Notes: a model not told the origin generated them from the letters alone. A stretch of 7,002 bases of DNA from Chloroflexota bacterium (GCA_005880165.1 VBJP01000088.1:1-7002), one strand, 5' to 3'; numbered from the stretch's first letter, positions 1 through 6,062 are shown. A program made the numbers and translations.

Positions 1-1
1 C

Positions 2-235
2 GAGGCGGCGGCGGGTGTTCCCCAAGCTCTGCACCAGCTACTCAACGGGCTCGTGCAGGTCGTCAACGGTCTGGCGGGTCTTAGCAATCAGGCCGGCGAT
101 CGCCACGGCTTGCCAGAAGGGGCACGCATCAGCGACCATTCGATGGCTGGTCTGGCCGTCCATGCCGCCGGGACGGTATGCTTGTTCCTCGTTCGGGCAC
201 ACAGGAGCGGCCGGCGTGCGACCAACTCTGTCTAA
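2..235 (+). CDS. Abortive-infection-like protein, C-terminal fragment (Abi_C domain)
   Basis: The frame is open from base 2 to a TAA at 233-235, giving 77 residues of a protein whose start lies left of the window. The fragment reads as a helix with hydrophobic repeats (ALHQLLNGLVQVVNGLAGLS), then a short N-Q-A-G-D-R-H-G turn, then a helix containing LAVHAAGTVCLFLVRAH. This succession matches the C-terminal domain found in abortive-infection-type proteins (PF14355), where a run like LRNxxGDAHG is followed by a helix ending in FL. The molecular role of that domain is not established; proteins carrying it are often predicted to act in phage exclusion. The stop codon overlaps the left core box of the following attC, so this is the gene of a cassette. 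Assignment is by recalled family pattern and the fragment is short. Confidence 0.6.
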   Translation, partial: EAAAGVPQALHQLLNGLVQVVNGLAGLSNQAGDRHGLPEGARISDHSMAGLAVHAAGTVCLFLVRAHRSGRRATNSV

Positions 236-301
236 CATCACGATCAACCTGACGTCGGCTTCGCGTTGCTCAGCCGCCGCAGGTTATCGTGGGCGTTCGC
301 C
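230..301 (+). other. attC recombination site 1
   Basis: Left core box GTCTAAC (230-236) faces GTTCGCC (295-301). Between them 239-244 pairs with 286-291, 246-251 with 280-285, and 253-260 with 272-279 apart from one T/C mismatch (255/277). C245 and A252 are left unpaired on the left arm, the hallmark that orients attC folding. The loop is 261-271. The right core box keeps only the invariant GTT of GTTRRRY. The site is nearly identical to attC site 4. Confidence 0.85.
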
Positions 302-352
302 CCATCTGCGTGACGCGCGGAGGAGGTCGGCGCTCTGATAGAGTCCGGACCA

Positions 353-358
353 AGGAGG
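353..358 (+). promoter_or_regulatory. Strong ribosome binding site of the antitoxin gene
   Basis: AGGAGG lies five bases before the ATG at 364. It decides the antitoxin start: the same frame is open further upstream (to 289), but that region overlaps attC1 and shows no family similarity. Confidence 0.8.
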
Positions 359-363
359 GCGCG

Positions 364-600
364 ATGACTGCTGAGCCGCTGATCGTCTCTGATCCGAAGG
401 TGATGATGGGCAAGCCCGTGATCGCGGGAACCCGTATCACCGTCGATCTGATTCTTGAGAAGCTCGGCAGCGGCGAGTCCGTCGAAGCCGTCCTGGAGGC
501 ACATCCCCGCTTGACGCGGGAGGCGGTGTTGGCCGCCCTTCGTTTCGCGGCTCAGGTGCTTCGCTCCGAGGTCGTGTACCCGATTACCCGATCCGCGTGA
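364..600 (+). CDS. DUF433 family antitoxin
   Basis: A 78-residue protein with the full DUF433 (PF04255) pattern. Near the N-terminus it has IVSDPKVMMGKPVIAGTRI (residues 7-25), then VDLILEKLGSGESVEAVLEAHP and LTREAVLAALRFAAQVL, a helix-turn-helix-like region. Family members are the antitoxins of type II pairs with PIN-like toxins (VapB45-like in mycobacteria). The expected role is to neutralise the downstream toxin and probably to bind and repress its own promoter. The start is set by an AGGAGG five bases upstream. The stop TGA (598-600) overlaps the GTG start of the toxin gene, so the two are translationally coupled. The pair sits alone in one integron cassette; toxin-antitoxin cassettes are known to stabilise large arrays. 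Confidence 0.9.
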   Translation: MTAEPLIVSDPKVMMGKPVIAGTRITVDLILEKLGSGESVEAVLEAHPRLTREAVLAALRFAAQVLRSEVVYPITRSA

Positions 601-950
601 ACCTGTTCGCCGATGAAAGCGTCGACCGGCCGGTGGTAGAGCGCCTACGCCTGGACAGCCACGACGTTGTCTTCGTGGCTGAACTCGCGCCGAGCATCAC
701 CGACGATGAGGTTCTCCGAACCGCCAACGACCGGAGCGCTGTTCTCGTGACGGCGGACAAGGACTTCGGCGAACTCGTCTTCCGCCAAGGTGCTGTCCAC
801 GCCGGCGTAGTCCTGCTGAGGCTGGCCGGAATGGCGAACGCAACCAAGGGGGAGATCGTCGCTGAGGTCTGCCGACTCCGCGGACCGGAACTGATTGATT
901 CGTTCACGGTGATCTCACCAGGCCAGGTTCGCATCCGTCACCGGCTGTGA
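597..950 (+). CDS. DUF5615 PIN-like toxin (putative ribonuclease)
   Basis: A 117-residue protein starting at a GTG that shares GTGA with the antitoxin stop. It matches the DUF5615 PIN-like family (PF18480). The N-terminus MNLFADESVDRPVVERLR carries acidic residues D6 and E7, and the central VLVTADKDFGEL carries D54 and D56; both are the usual positions of metal-binding acids in PIN-type nucleases. The C-terminal VISPGQVRIRHRL is also typical. The inferred function is RNA cleavage held in check by the DUF433 partner. The length is normal for the family and no key acid appears missing, so the toxin looks intact. It ends 12 bases before the left core box of attC2. Confidence 0.88.
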   Translation: MNLFADESVDRPVVERLRLDSHDVVFVAELAPSITDDEVLRTANDRSAVLVTADKDFGELVFRQGAVHAGVVLLRLAGMANATKGEIVAEVCRLRGPELIDSFTVISPGQVRIRHRL

Positions 951-962
951 CCTGGTCAGAGG

Positions 963-1032
963 GTCGAACTTCCGGATGCAGGCGGCCGCGGCTCGCTTCG
1001 CTCGCTGCGGCGCCTGATCCGGAGCGTTAGGC
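963..1032 (+). other. attC recombination site 2
   Basis: Left box GTCGAAC (963-969) and a perfect right core box GTTAGGC (1026-1032). Segment 971-977 pairs with 1017-1023, then G978 is unpaired, 979-983 pairs with 1012-1016, G984 with C1011, G985 is unpaired, and 986-989 pairs with 1007-1010. The inner GC-rich part can extend the stem. Two unpaired G residues on one arm fit the attC pattern. The next gene starts four bases after the right box. Confidence 0.88.
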
Positions 1033-1036
1033 GGCG

Positions 1037-2098
1037 ATGAGGCACCATTCGCGATCCCACCCACTTGGACAGAAGATGCCGACCGGTCGACCGTCGTTTG
1101 GCGCGAATGCTAGGGCGGCGACGCTGCTCGGCGCCCTGTTTGCGACCACCATCCTGAGTTCTTGTGCTGCGATTGAGACCGCGCCGCCGCCAGCGACCAC
1201 GCCTCAAACGGTCGAAGAGGGATTCTTCCCTGGCGCGGATGGCGTTCAACTCTTCTACCGAAAGGTTGGGACCGGAAATCCCACCGCTGTCTATCTCCAT
1301 GGGGGACCTGCCAGCTTGGCGGACGGAGGCTACTCACTAGATTCACTGGCAGCGGGGCGCACGCTGATCGCTTTCAACCAGCGAAGCGGTGGTCGCTCCC
1401 AGCTCATCGATGACCCAATGCGCCGGTCGGCGGAGTACTACATCCGCGACTTGGAAGCGTTGCGCCAGCACTTCGGCATCAAACAGATGACATTGATTGG
1501 TCAATCGTGGGGTGCGATGCTCGCGGCGATGTATACCGCGAGGCACCCGGAAGCGGTCACTCGTCTGCTGCTCCTTTCACCAGCGCCGCCAGCAGCGAGA
1601 TTCTGGCCGGAGCGGCAGGCCAAGACAGCCGCTGCGATCGGTGAGCCCGGAGTTCAGCGCCTGATGGAACTGGAACGCGAAATGCGGACGGCACCGGACG
1701 AGAAAGTGCCCACTCTGTGCAGGGAATTCATCGAGATCATCTTTCGCGCGTACCTGAACGATGTGTCGGCGTTGCGCCGAATGCCGGTCGGGTACTGCGA
1801 CTTCTCACCCGCAGCGCTGCGTTACGAACTCGATGCGCCGGAGCTTTTGGCGATGGGCGACTTTGACCTGCTTGCTGACTTGGCGAAGTTGCAGCAACCA
1901 GTCTTGGTGGTCGAGGGTGCTGAAACGAAGGTGCCAATGAATGCCACCCGCGCCTGGGCTCACGCATTCCCAAACGCGCGCCTGCTTTTGGTGCCCGGGG
2001 CCAGCCACCTGACCTGGCTAGAAGGGGATGTGCCCAGGCTTATGGTCGAATTGAATATCTTCCTGGCAGGCGAATGGCCGCAGGGAGCAAAGAGATAG
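1037..2098 (+). CDS. Alpha/beta-hydrolase lipoprotein, proline iminopeptidase-like
   Basis: A 353-residue protein of the alpha/beta-hydrolase fold, closest in pattern to peptidase family S33. A hydrophobic stretch (residues 29-40) ends in ILSSC with C43, a lipobox, so the product is predicted to be a lipid-anchored envelope protein; a run rich in Pro and Thr follows. The oxyanion motif HGGPA is at 88-92, FNQRSGGRS at 113-121 replaces the usual DQRGxGxS, and the nucleophile elbow GQSWG has Ser157. The likely acid is in VEGAETKVP, where Glu296 sits where many relatives have Asp, and the base is His324 in PGASHLTW. The substrate is unknown; it may be a peptide, amide or ester. ATG 1037 lies four bases after the attC2 right box. 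ATG 1076 (340 residues) is an equally good start because it gives a more compact signal peptide. Confidence 0.85.
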   Translation: MRHHSRSHPLGQKMPTGRPSFGANARAATLLGALFATTILSSCAAIETAPPPATTPQTVEEGFFPGADGVQLFYRKVGTGNPTAVYLHGGPASLADGGYSLDSLAAGRTLIAFNQRSGGRSQLIDDPMRRSAEYYIRDLEALRQHFGIKQMTLIGQSWGAMLAAMYTARHPEAVTRLLLLSPAPPAARFWPERQAKTAAAIGEPGVQRLMELEREMRTAPDEKVPTLCREFIEIIFRAYLNDVSALRRMPVGYCDFSPAALRYELDAPELLAMGDFDLLADLAKLQQPVLVVEGAETKVPMNATRAWAHAFPNARLLLVPGASHLTWLEGDVPRLMVELNIFLAGEWPQGAKR

Positions 2099-2122
2099 TG
2101 CGTCGATGGTGGTCAAATTGCC

Positions 2123-2182
2123 GCCTAACCCCTCGTTGCACCGGACTCGCCTTCGGCGAGCCGGTGAACTCAAACGTTTAGA
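2123..2182 (+). other. attC recombination site 3
   Basis: Left core box GCCTAAC (2123-2129) matches well; the right box is degenerate, GTTTAGA (2176-2182). T2136-T2137 pairs with A2167-A2168, then G2138 is unpaired, CACCGG (2139-2144) pairs with CCGGTG (2161-2166), A2145 is unpaired, and CTCGC (2146-2150) pairs with GCGAG (2156-2160) around a CTTCG loop. The region between boxes and inner stem is largely unpaired, as in the central spacers of attC. The hairpin alone could be taken for a terminator, but the one-sided bulges and flanking boxes argue for attC. Confidence 0.8.
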
Positions 2183-2191
2183 GGCAGAGGG

Positions 2192-2998
2192 ATGCCGTCT
2201 CTGAACGAGGTACCCGTGAAAGACTGGTCGGGCTTCGAAGCCGAAGCCGAGCGCATCCTCGCGGACTTCGATGCGCGTCGCGGTACCAGTACCGGTTATG
2301 TATCCGATCCCTTGTTCCGTGGCCACGCGGATGCAGCCTGGCCACTGCTTACCACGCTGGAGCGCTTCTCGCCGAAGCCGTGGTCCGTCAGTGCGTATCA
2401 CCGACTCCTCTGGTCCGTACGGCCTGCGGTCGTCTCGCTGACATCCCGAGACTGGCAACTCGGTCCCGACGAAACGGTGGACGAAGGTCATCACGGGCCG
2501 CCTCCCGGCTACGAGTTCATGATCTACCTCAGACACCACAGCTTCCCGTCCCCGCTGCTGGATTGGTCCCGCTCGCCGCATGTTGCAGCATTCTTCGCCT
2601 TCGCGCCGCGGCCACATCCAGCGTGCCAAGCCGTAGCCGTCTTCGCGTTTCGTGAGCACGTTGGCCCCGGCAAGTCCTGGTCCGGCGATGGAGCGCGTAT
2701 TGTTGGTCTCGGGCCCTACGCTGTTACGCACGAACGCCACTACGCGCAGCAGTCCGAGTACACGATCTGCAAGAAGCGGCTCAACGACGCGTACGTTTAC
2801 TGTGGTCACGAGGAGACTCTTCTTGATCGGGTCGTTCCCCAGGACCTGCTGAGCAAGTACGTCATTCCCGTGACCGAGCGCCGAACATTCCTTCGGAAGC
2901 TGGAGTCGATGAACATCCACGCGTACTCGCTCTTCCGCGACGAGGCAGCTCTGATGCAGACGCTTGCGTACCGCGAGATCGAAAGACATGACCCCTAA
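2192..2998 (+). CDS. FRG domain-containing protein
   Basis: A 268-residue protein recognised by the FRG domain (PF08867). The naming motif is in DPLFRGHADAAWPLLTTLER (residues 39-58, Phe42-Arg43-Gly44). The second conserved block, LRHHSFPSPLLDWSRSPHVA (113-132) followed by AFFAF, matches the family's H-x-G/S-x-P-T/S-x-LLDW-x-x-S-P pattern. The C-terminal stretch LRKLESMNIHAYSLFRDEAAL (234-254) matches the family's closing segment. Biochemical function is unknown; the family is frequent in variable genomic regions. No signal peptide or membrane segment is seen, so it is likely cytosolic. A GAGG (2181-2184) seven bases before the ATG, inside the attC3 right end, serves as ribosome binding site. 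The stop TAA (2996-2998) lies inside the left box of attC4, so it is the sole gene of its cassette. Confidence 0.87.
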   Translation: MPSLNEVPVKDWSGFEAEAERILADFDARRGTSTGYVSDPLFRGHADAAWPLLTTLERFSPKPWSVSAYHRLLWSVRPAVVSLTSRDWQLGPDETVDEGHHGPPPGYEFMIYLRHHSFPSPLLDWSRSPHVAAFFAFAPRPHPACQAVAVFAFREHVGPGKSWSGDGARIVGLGPYAVTHERHYAQQSEYTICKKRLNDAYVYCGHEETLLDRVVPQDLLSKYVIPVTERRTFLRKLESMNIHAYSLFRDEAALMQTLAYREIERHDP

Positions 2999-3064
2999 CT
3001 TCACGATCGATCTGACGTCGGCTTCGCGTTGCTCAGCCGTCGCAGGTCATCGTGGGCGTTGGGC
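2993..3064 (+). other. attC recombination site 4
   Basis: Left box CCCTAAC (2993-2999) and right core box GTTGGGC (3058-3064), which fits GTTRRRY exactly. Segment 3002-3007 pairs with 3049-3054, C3008 is unpaired, 3009-3014 pairs with 3043-3048 (one G/T wobble at 3011/3046), A3015 is unpaired, and 3016-3023 pairs with 3035-3042 except T3018/T3040. The loop 3024-3034 is identical to that of attC1. Confidence 0.88.
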
Positions 3065-3151
3065 AGACCAGTCGGAGTCGGCCACGACCATGACGACTCA
3101 AGCGGTCATTGTCGGTCGCGGTGGTGGATTGCTTACTTGGGACGGACGGTT

Positions 3152-3372
3152 GTGAGGCTCGCGGTTATCCGGCCCGCCACCGCTGTGGTCCTTCTGCTCC
3201 TTTCGGCGTCACTCGGCACGGCTGCGGCCCAGCTCTCGGCGAAGGTGCCCCGGGTAGGTTATCTGAATCCGGGCTCCCCTTCTGACCCGTTAAGTCAGCG
3301 CCGTCTCGAGGCCTTCCGCCAAGGCCTGCGCGAGCTGGGCTATGTGGAAGGTCAGAACATCGTGTCCTTTCG
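3152..3372 (+). pseudogene. ABC transporter substrate-binding protein, 5' fragment cut by IS66
   Basis: From a GTG at 3152 the reading gives a signal peptide (RPATAVVLLLLSASLGTAAAQ) followed by KVPRVGYLNPGSPSDPL, then RRLEAFRQGLRELGYVEGQN. This is the standard N-terminus of the periplasmic ABC substrate-binding family (PF04392) that usually continues for about 320 residues. Similarity stops after GQNIV, about 3 codons before the proposed left end of the IS66 element at 3373; the frame then runs on only through antisense transposase sequence. About 73 codons remain, so the gene is non-functional as a transporter component. The 93 bases between attC4 and the GTG hold a 21-codon ORF (3091-3155) whose TGA overlaps this GTG. 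The fragment may be the gene of a fifth cassette or the chromosome beyond the array. The remainder is not found to the right of the IS. Confidence 0.75.
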
Positions 3373-3387
3373 GCAAGCATGCGCTGA
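3373..3387 (+). repeat. IS66 left terminal inverted repeat (probable)
   Basis: GCAAGCATGCGCTGA resembles the right terminus GTAAGCGTGCGTGA read on the - strand, with mismatches at positions 2, 7 and 12 and a one-base shift afterwards. Its position, right after the substrate-binding protein similarity ends and about 77 bases beyond the tnpC stop, fits an IS66 end. No better match lies between 3152 and 3464. Confidence 0.6.
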
Positions 3388-3454
3388 CGCCGGCCGCGCG
3401 GCTATGGACGGCAGGTGCGGAGTGAGCGCATCGGGTCGAGGCGGAGCAGACGGC

Positions 3455-3477
3455 GGCCGCCGCTCAGCGCGGCGGCC
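3455..3477 (-). terminator. Perfect GC hairpin at the end of tnpC
   Basis: GGCCGCCGC (3455-3463) and GCGGCGGCC (3469-3477) form a perfect nine-pair stem with loop TCAGC that contains the tnpC stop (3464-3466). It may slow or end transcription leaving the element. It lacks a T-run on either strand, so an intrinsic terminator is not certain; it could also shield the left end from read-in. Confidence 0.35.
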
Positions 3478-5134
3478 CCACCCGGGACTGGAGCTCCGCC
3501 AGCGTCGCCGCGTAGTTCCACGGCAGCCACTCGCTCGGATCGAGCGCGACGGCCTGAGGGTGCCGCTGGAGGGCGACGAGGTAGTCGAAGGGCGAGACAT
3601 CGTTGAGTTCGGCGGTGTGAATGAGGCTCATGAAGACGTCGCCGACGCGTGCGCCGGCGAGCGACCGGTAGAACAGGGCGTTCTTGCGATGCAGGATGGC
3701 TTTCTTCAAGGCCCGCTCGCAGAGGTTGTTGTCCAGCGGGGCACCGGGCATGCGGAGGAAGAGGGTCAGCTTCGCCCAGTGCTTGAGCATATAGGCGATC
3801 GCGGTGCCGAGCCCGGAGTTCGGCTCGACCTGATGCTCGTCGAGTTGCTGGCGCAGCCACGTCTCGAGCTCCGTCATTCGCGGGCTGCTCTCCGCTTGGT
3901 GCACGTCCAGGCGCTCCTCGGTGGACAGCGCGCGGGCGCGGGCGAGCGCATCGGTCCGATAGACCGCGCGCAACGTTTCGAGCACGTACCGGACCTCGGC
4001 GGGGAAGTTGTCGACGACGTCGACGAAGCGACGGCGCGCATGAGCGAGGCAGTGGGCCAGCAGCGTGTCGAAGGGGCCGGCGGTGTTGGTGGCGAGCGCG
4101 TCACACATCTGGATGGGCGGCGTGAGGTCGGCAGCGCGCCGGGCCAGGACAGCGGCGAGATTCTCCCCGGCGTGCTGGGCGCCGGTGAAGAACAGGGCGA
4201 TGTGGTGGCCGTCGCGCGTGGCGACGATGCCGGAGGTGAACACCCCCGTGCGCGCGTCCGTTTCCTCGTCATCGGCGACGGCGCGGCGCTGCTCGGCGGT
4301 GAGCGCGAGGACCTTCATCGTGGTGTCGTCGTTGTAGACGACCTGCCCCTGGGCCGCCTGCGCGCAGAGTTCGTCCCAGGCGGGGACGAGTTGCGGCAGC
4401 GCGTCGTGCACGAGCTGCCACTGCGTCGCCGCCGGCAGCGGGATGCGCAGCCCCCGCTGCAAGACCTCGATGCGATGAAAGGGCAGGCCACCGCCGTACT
4501 TGAGCAGCCCGATCATGCTGGTCGCCGTCGCGTCGTACTTGGCGTCGCCGACCTCCGCGGGCGCCGGCGCGGTGAACACCTCGCCGCACAGGTTGCACCG
4601 CCAGCGTTCGCACTCGTAGACGGTGGCGCCCAGGGGCGCCATGCCGGTGATCCGCACCAGCGTCGCCGGCTCGGCCAACGGATAAATCTTGCCCGTCGTG
4701 CACCCGGGGCAGCGGTCGCCGCGCTGGAGCGAGGGGTGCGGGATCGTGACCCGGTCGGCACCGGTGTACGCCGCCGCGCTCAGGCGCCCGTGGCCCGGAC
4801 GCGGGGGGCGAGGCTCCGACGAACTGGACGCGGCGTCCGCGCCCGCTTCAGGGGGCGGCACGCCCGGCGAGGCGTCCGCGCCGACGATCGTGCGCGTCTT
4901 CTCCGTCGGCGCGCCGAACAGCCAGCGGCGCAACCGCTCGAGCGAAGCCCGCTTGGCCTCGAGCTCCGCGGTCATGAACGCGAGCGTATCCATCGCGGCC
5001 TTGAGCGTGGCGTGGTCGTCCGCGCTCAACGCCGTCTTGGCGCGCTCCACGATCGCGCCCAACTCGTCGAAGCGCAGCTCGATTCTCGGCGGCGCGGGTC
5101 GCGACGTCGGCGGCTTCTGGCGATGTCGACTCAT
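3464..5134 (-). CDS. tnpC: IS66 family transposase TnpC
   Basis: A 556-residue DDE transposase that cuts and joins the element ends. An N-terminal coiled coil (about 25-75, ending LERLRRWLFGAPTEKT) is the leucine-zipper region of IS66 transposases. A low-complexity Pro/Ala/Ser linker follows. Cys142-Cys145 and Cys180-Cys183 form the IS66 zinc ribbon. Catalytic acids are Asp269 or Asp270 in VVYNDDTTMKVL, Asp345 in IQMCDALATN, and Glu473 in PLDNNLCERALK; HCLAHARRRF (361-370) is a further family block. The C-terminal IHTAELNDVSPFDYLVALQR and PSEWLPWNYAATL match the IS66 C-terminal domain. The length is normal. The ATG at 5134 overlaps the TGA of the DruA-like gene (ATGA), giving translational coupling. 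The open frame extends to 5548, but that part is antisense-frame sequence of the upstream gene. Confidence 0.95.
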   Translation of the reverse strand: MSRHRQKPPTSRPAPPRIELRFDELGAIVERAKTALSADDHATLKAAMDTLAFMTAELEAKRASLERLRRWLFGAPTEKTRTIVGADASPGVPPPEAGADAASSSSEPRPPRPGHGRLSAAAYTGADRVTIPHPSLQRGDRCPGCTTGKIYPLAEPATLVRITGMAPLGATVYECERWRCNLCGEVFTAPAPAEVGDAKYDATATSMIGLLKYGGGLPFHRIEVLQRGLRIPLPAATQWQLVHDALPQLVPAWDELCAQAAQGQVVYNDDTTMKVLALTAEQRRAVADDEETDARTGVFTSGIVATRDGHHIALFFTGAQHAGENLAAVLARRAADLTPPIQMCDALATNTAGPFDTLLAHCLAHARRRFVDVVDNFPAEVRYVLETLRAVYRTDALARARALSTEERLDVHQAESSPRMTELETWLRQQLDEHQVEPNSGLGTAIAYMLKHWAKLTLFLRMPGAPLDNNLCERALKKAILHRKNALFYRSLAGARVGDVFMSLIHTAELNDVSPFDYLVALQRHPQAVALDPSEWLPWNYAATLAELQSRVGPPR

Positions 5135-6012
5135 GGCATGGTCCTCGTCAACGGCGTGCGAAAGTCCGGCACCAGGGGATAGCCCAGGACGTCTTTGACC
5201 GGCTGGGTCGCCCGCATGGTCGGCGCGTTGTGCCCGCGACCGGTGGTGCGCCCGAGCACCCGCCAGTTCGCCGCGCGATAGCAGGTGCCGCGGAAGCGCG
5301 CCGGGTCGATGAAGGTCTCCAGGAAATAGAGGGGATGGCCGTAGAGCTGTTGCCAGTCTGCCGACACGCGCGTCGCCAGTCGCCCCAGCACGTGCGACGC
5401 CAGATGCGGGACCCTGACCCACGGCAGAATCAAGAAGCGCGAGTTGTAGGCAATGAACCGCACGTTGCGTCGGCGCGCGGCCGCCGACCAGCCGATGAAC
5501 CGATCGCGCGGGCCGAGGTGACGCGGCGCCGACCCCCAGGCGACACACGCGACGGGGCGCCCGGCGGCCCAGACCAGATACTTCAGGTGGGCGCCGACGG
5601 GCTGCTGATAGCCGAGATAGTGGTACTGCGCGAGCAGGCTATTGAAGAGCCCTTCGTCCGCCGTCCGGCGGACCTGGCGGATCTCCAGCGGGCGCAGCGC
5701 GCGCAGCGCGCCGGTGAGCGGGCTCGTGTCCAGGCGCACCGCCGGCGCGCTGGTGCGGGGCCGCCAGGGCTTCGCCGTGCGCCAGCGCGCGGGCGGCAGG
5801 ACGAGCTGGCCGGCCCGGTGCAGCGCCAGCAGCAGGCCGCGACACACGCCGTCGCACGGCTGCCCGTTCGGTTGCCGCCATTGCCAGGCCGCGCAGACGG
5901 CGAAGGACAACGCCCGCCGGCTGAGCTGCGGCTGCGTGGCGATCACCTCGCGGAGGAACTCGACGTCGCGGCGCGTGATCGCGCGGCCGCGATATCTCAG
6001 GACGACGTCCAC
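5131..6012 (-). CDS. DUF4338 / DruA-like passenger protein of IS66
   Basis: A 293-residue protein of the DUF4338 family, which includes DruA of the Druantia anti-phage system. The N-terminal part (LRYRGRAITRRDVEFLREVI, then a helical AAWQWRQPNGQP and CRGLLLALHRAG) resembles the DNA-binding-like head of these proteins. The DUF4338 core follows: QYHYLGYQQPVGAHLKYLV (129-147), VAWGSAPRHLGPRDRFIGWS (157-176), NSRFLILPWVRVPHLASHVL (190-209), then LETFIDPARFRGTCYRAANW (231-250), VLGRTTGRGH and VKDVLGYPL. No catalytic mechanism is established for the domain. The GTG at 6012 is chosen because family similarity begins at LRYRGR; no clear Shine-Dalgarno is seen, and the frame stays open to 6186 through tnpB. 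It lies 50 bases after tnpB and overlaps tnpC by four bases, so it is co-expressed with the transposase. It could be a transposition accessory or a defence-type cargo. Confidence 0.85.
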   Translation of the reverse strand: MDVVLRYRGRAITRRDVEFLREVIATQPQLSRRALSFAVCAAWQWRQPNGQPCDGVCRGLLLALHRAGQLVLPPARWRTAKPWRPRTSAPAVRLDTSPLTGALRALRPLEIRQVRRTADEGLFNSLLAQYHYLGYQQPVGAHLKYLVWAAGRPVACVAWGSAPRHLGPRDRFIGWSAAARRRNVRFIAYNSRFLILPWVRVPHLASHVLGRLATRVSADWQQLYGHPLYFLETFIDPARFRGTCYRAANWRVLGRTTGRGHNAPTMRATQPVKDVLGYPLVPDFRTPLTRTMP

Positions 6013-6062
6013 GCCGCGGGAGCGTAGCAACGCGCGGCGTAGAACGCAAGTTTCGCGTGCGG

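Larger units (their letters stand above)
1..3064 (+). mobile_element. Integron gene-cassette array (partial, no integrase in window)
   Basis: Four attC-like sites, each placed just after a + strand gene, divide this stretch into compact units with almost no spare DNA. Taking the usual cut between G and TT of the right core box, the cassette boundaries are 295/296, 1026/1027, 2176/2177 and 3058/3059, giving complete cassettes of 731, 1150 and 882 bases and a partial one at the left edge. All genes read toward their own attC, as in true cassettes. In two units the gene's TAA stop lies inside the left core box of its attC. No IntI gene or attI site is visible, so this could be an inner or distal part of a chromosomal array or a sedentary cluster. 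Assignment rests on the paired structure of the sites, not only on core-box matches. Confidence 0.85.

Noticed and set aside
2139..2166. Rho-independent terminator after the hydrolase gene.
   Set aside because: The stem has one-sided bulges, no T-run follows, and core boxes flank it, so it is better read as attC3.
2018..3004. A 328-codon - strand open frame opposite the FRG gene.
   Set aside because: It covers the FRG gene and attC sites in antisense, has no recognisable domain, and the + strand frame has clear family motifs.
230..3064. The similar 60-base units at 236-297 and 2999-3060 as CRISPR repeats or direct repeats of a transposon.
   Set aside because: There are only two copies 2.7 kb apart, each at the end of a gene, with attC-type folding and core boxes.
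3029..5182. A 717-codon + strand open frame spanning the substrate-binding protein start and most of tnpC.
   Set aside because: Only its beginning (from 3152 to about 3366) resembles a protein; the rest is antisense to the intact tnpC and arises from high GC.
5230..6027. Long + strand frames opposite the DruA-like gene and tnpB.
   Set aside because: Composition is the Arg/Ala/Pro-rich pattern of shadow frames, and the - strand genes carry the family motifs.
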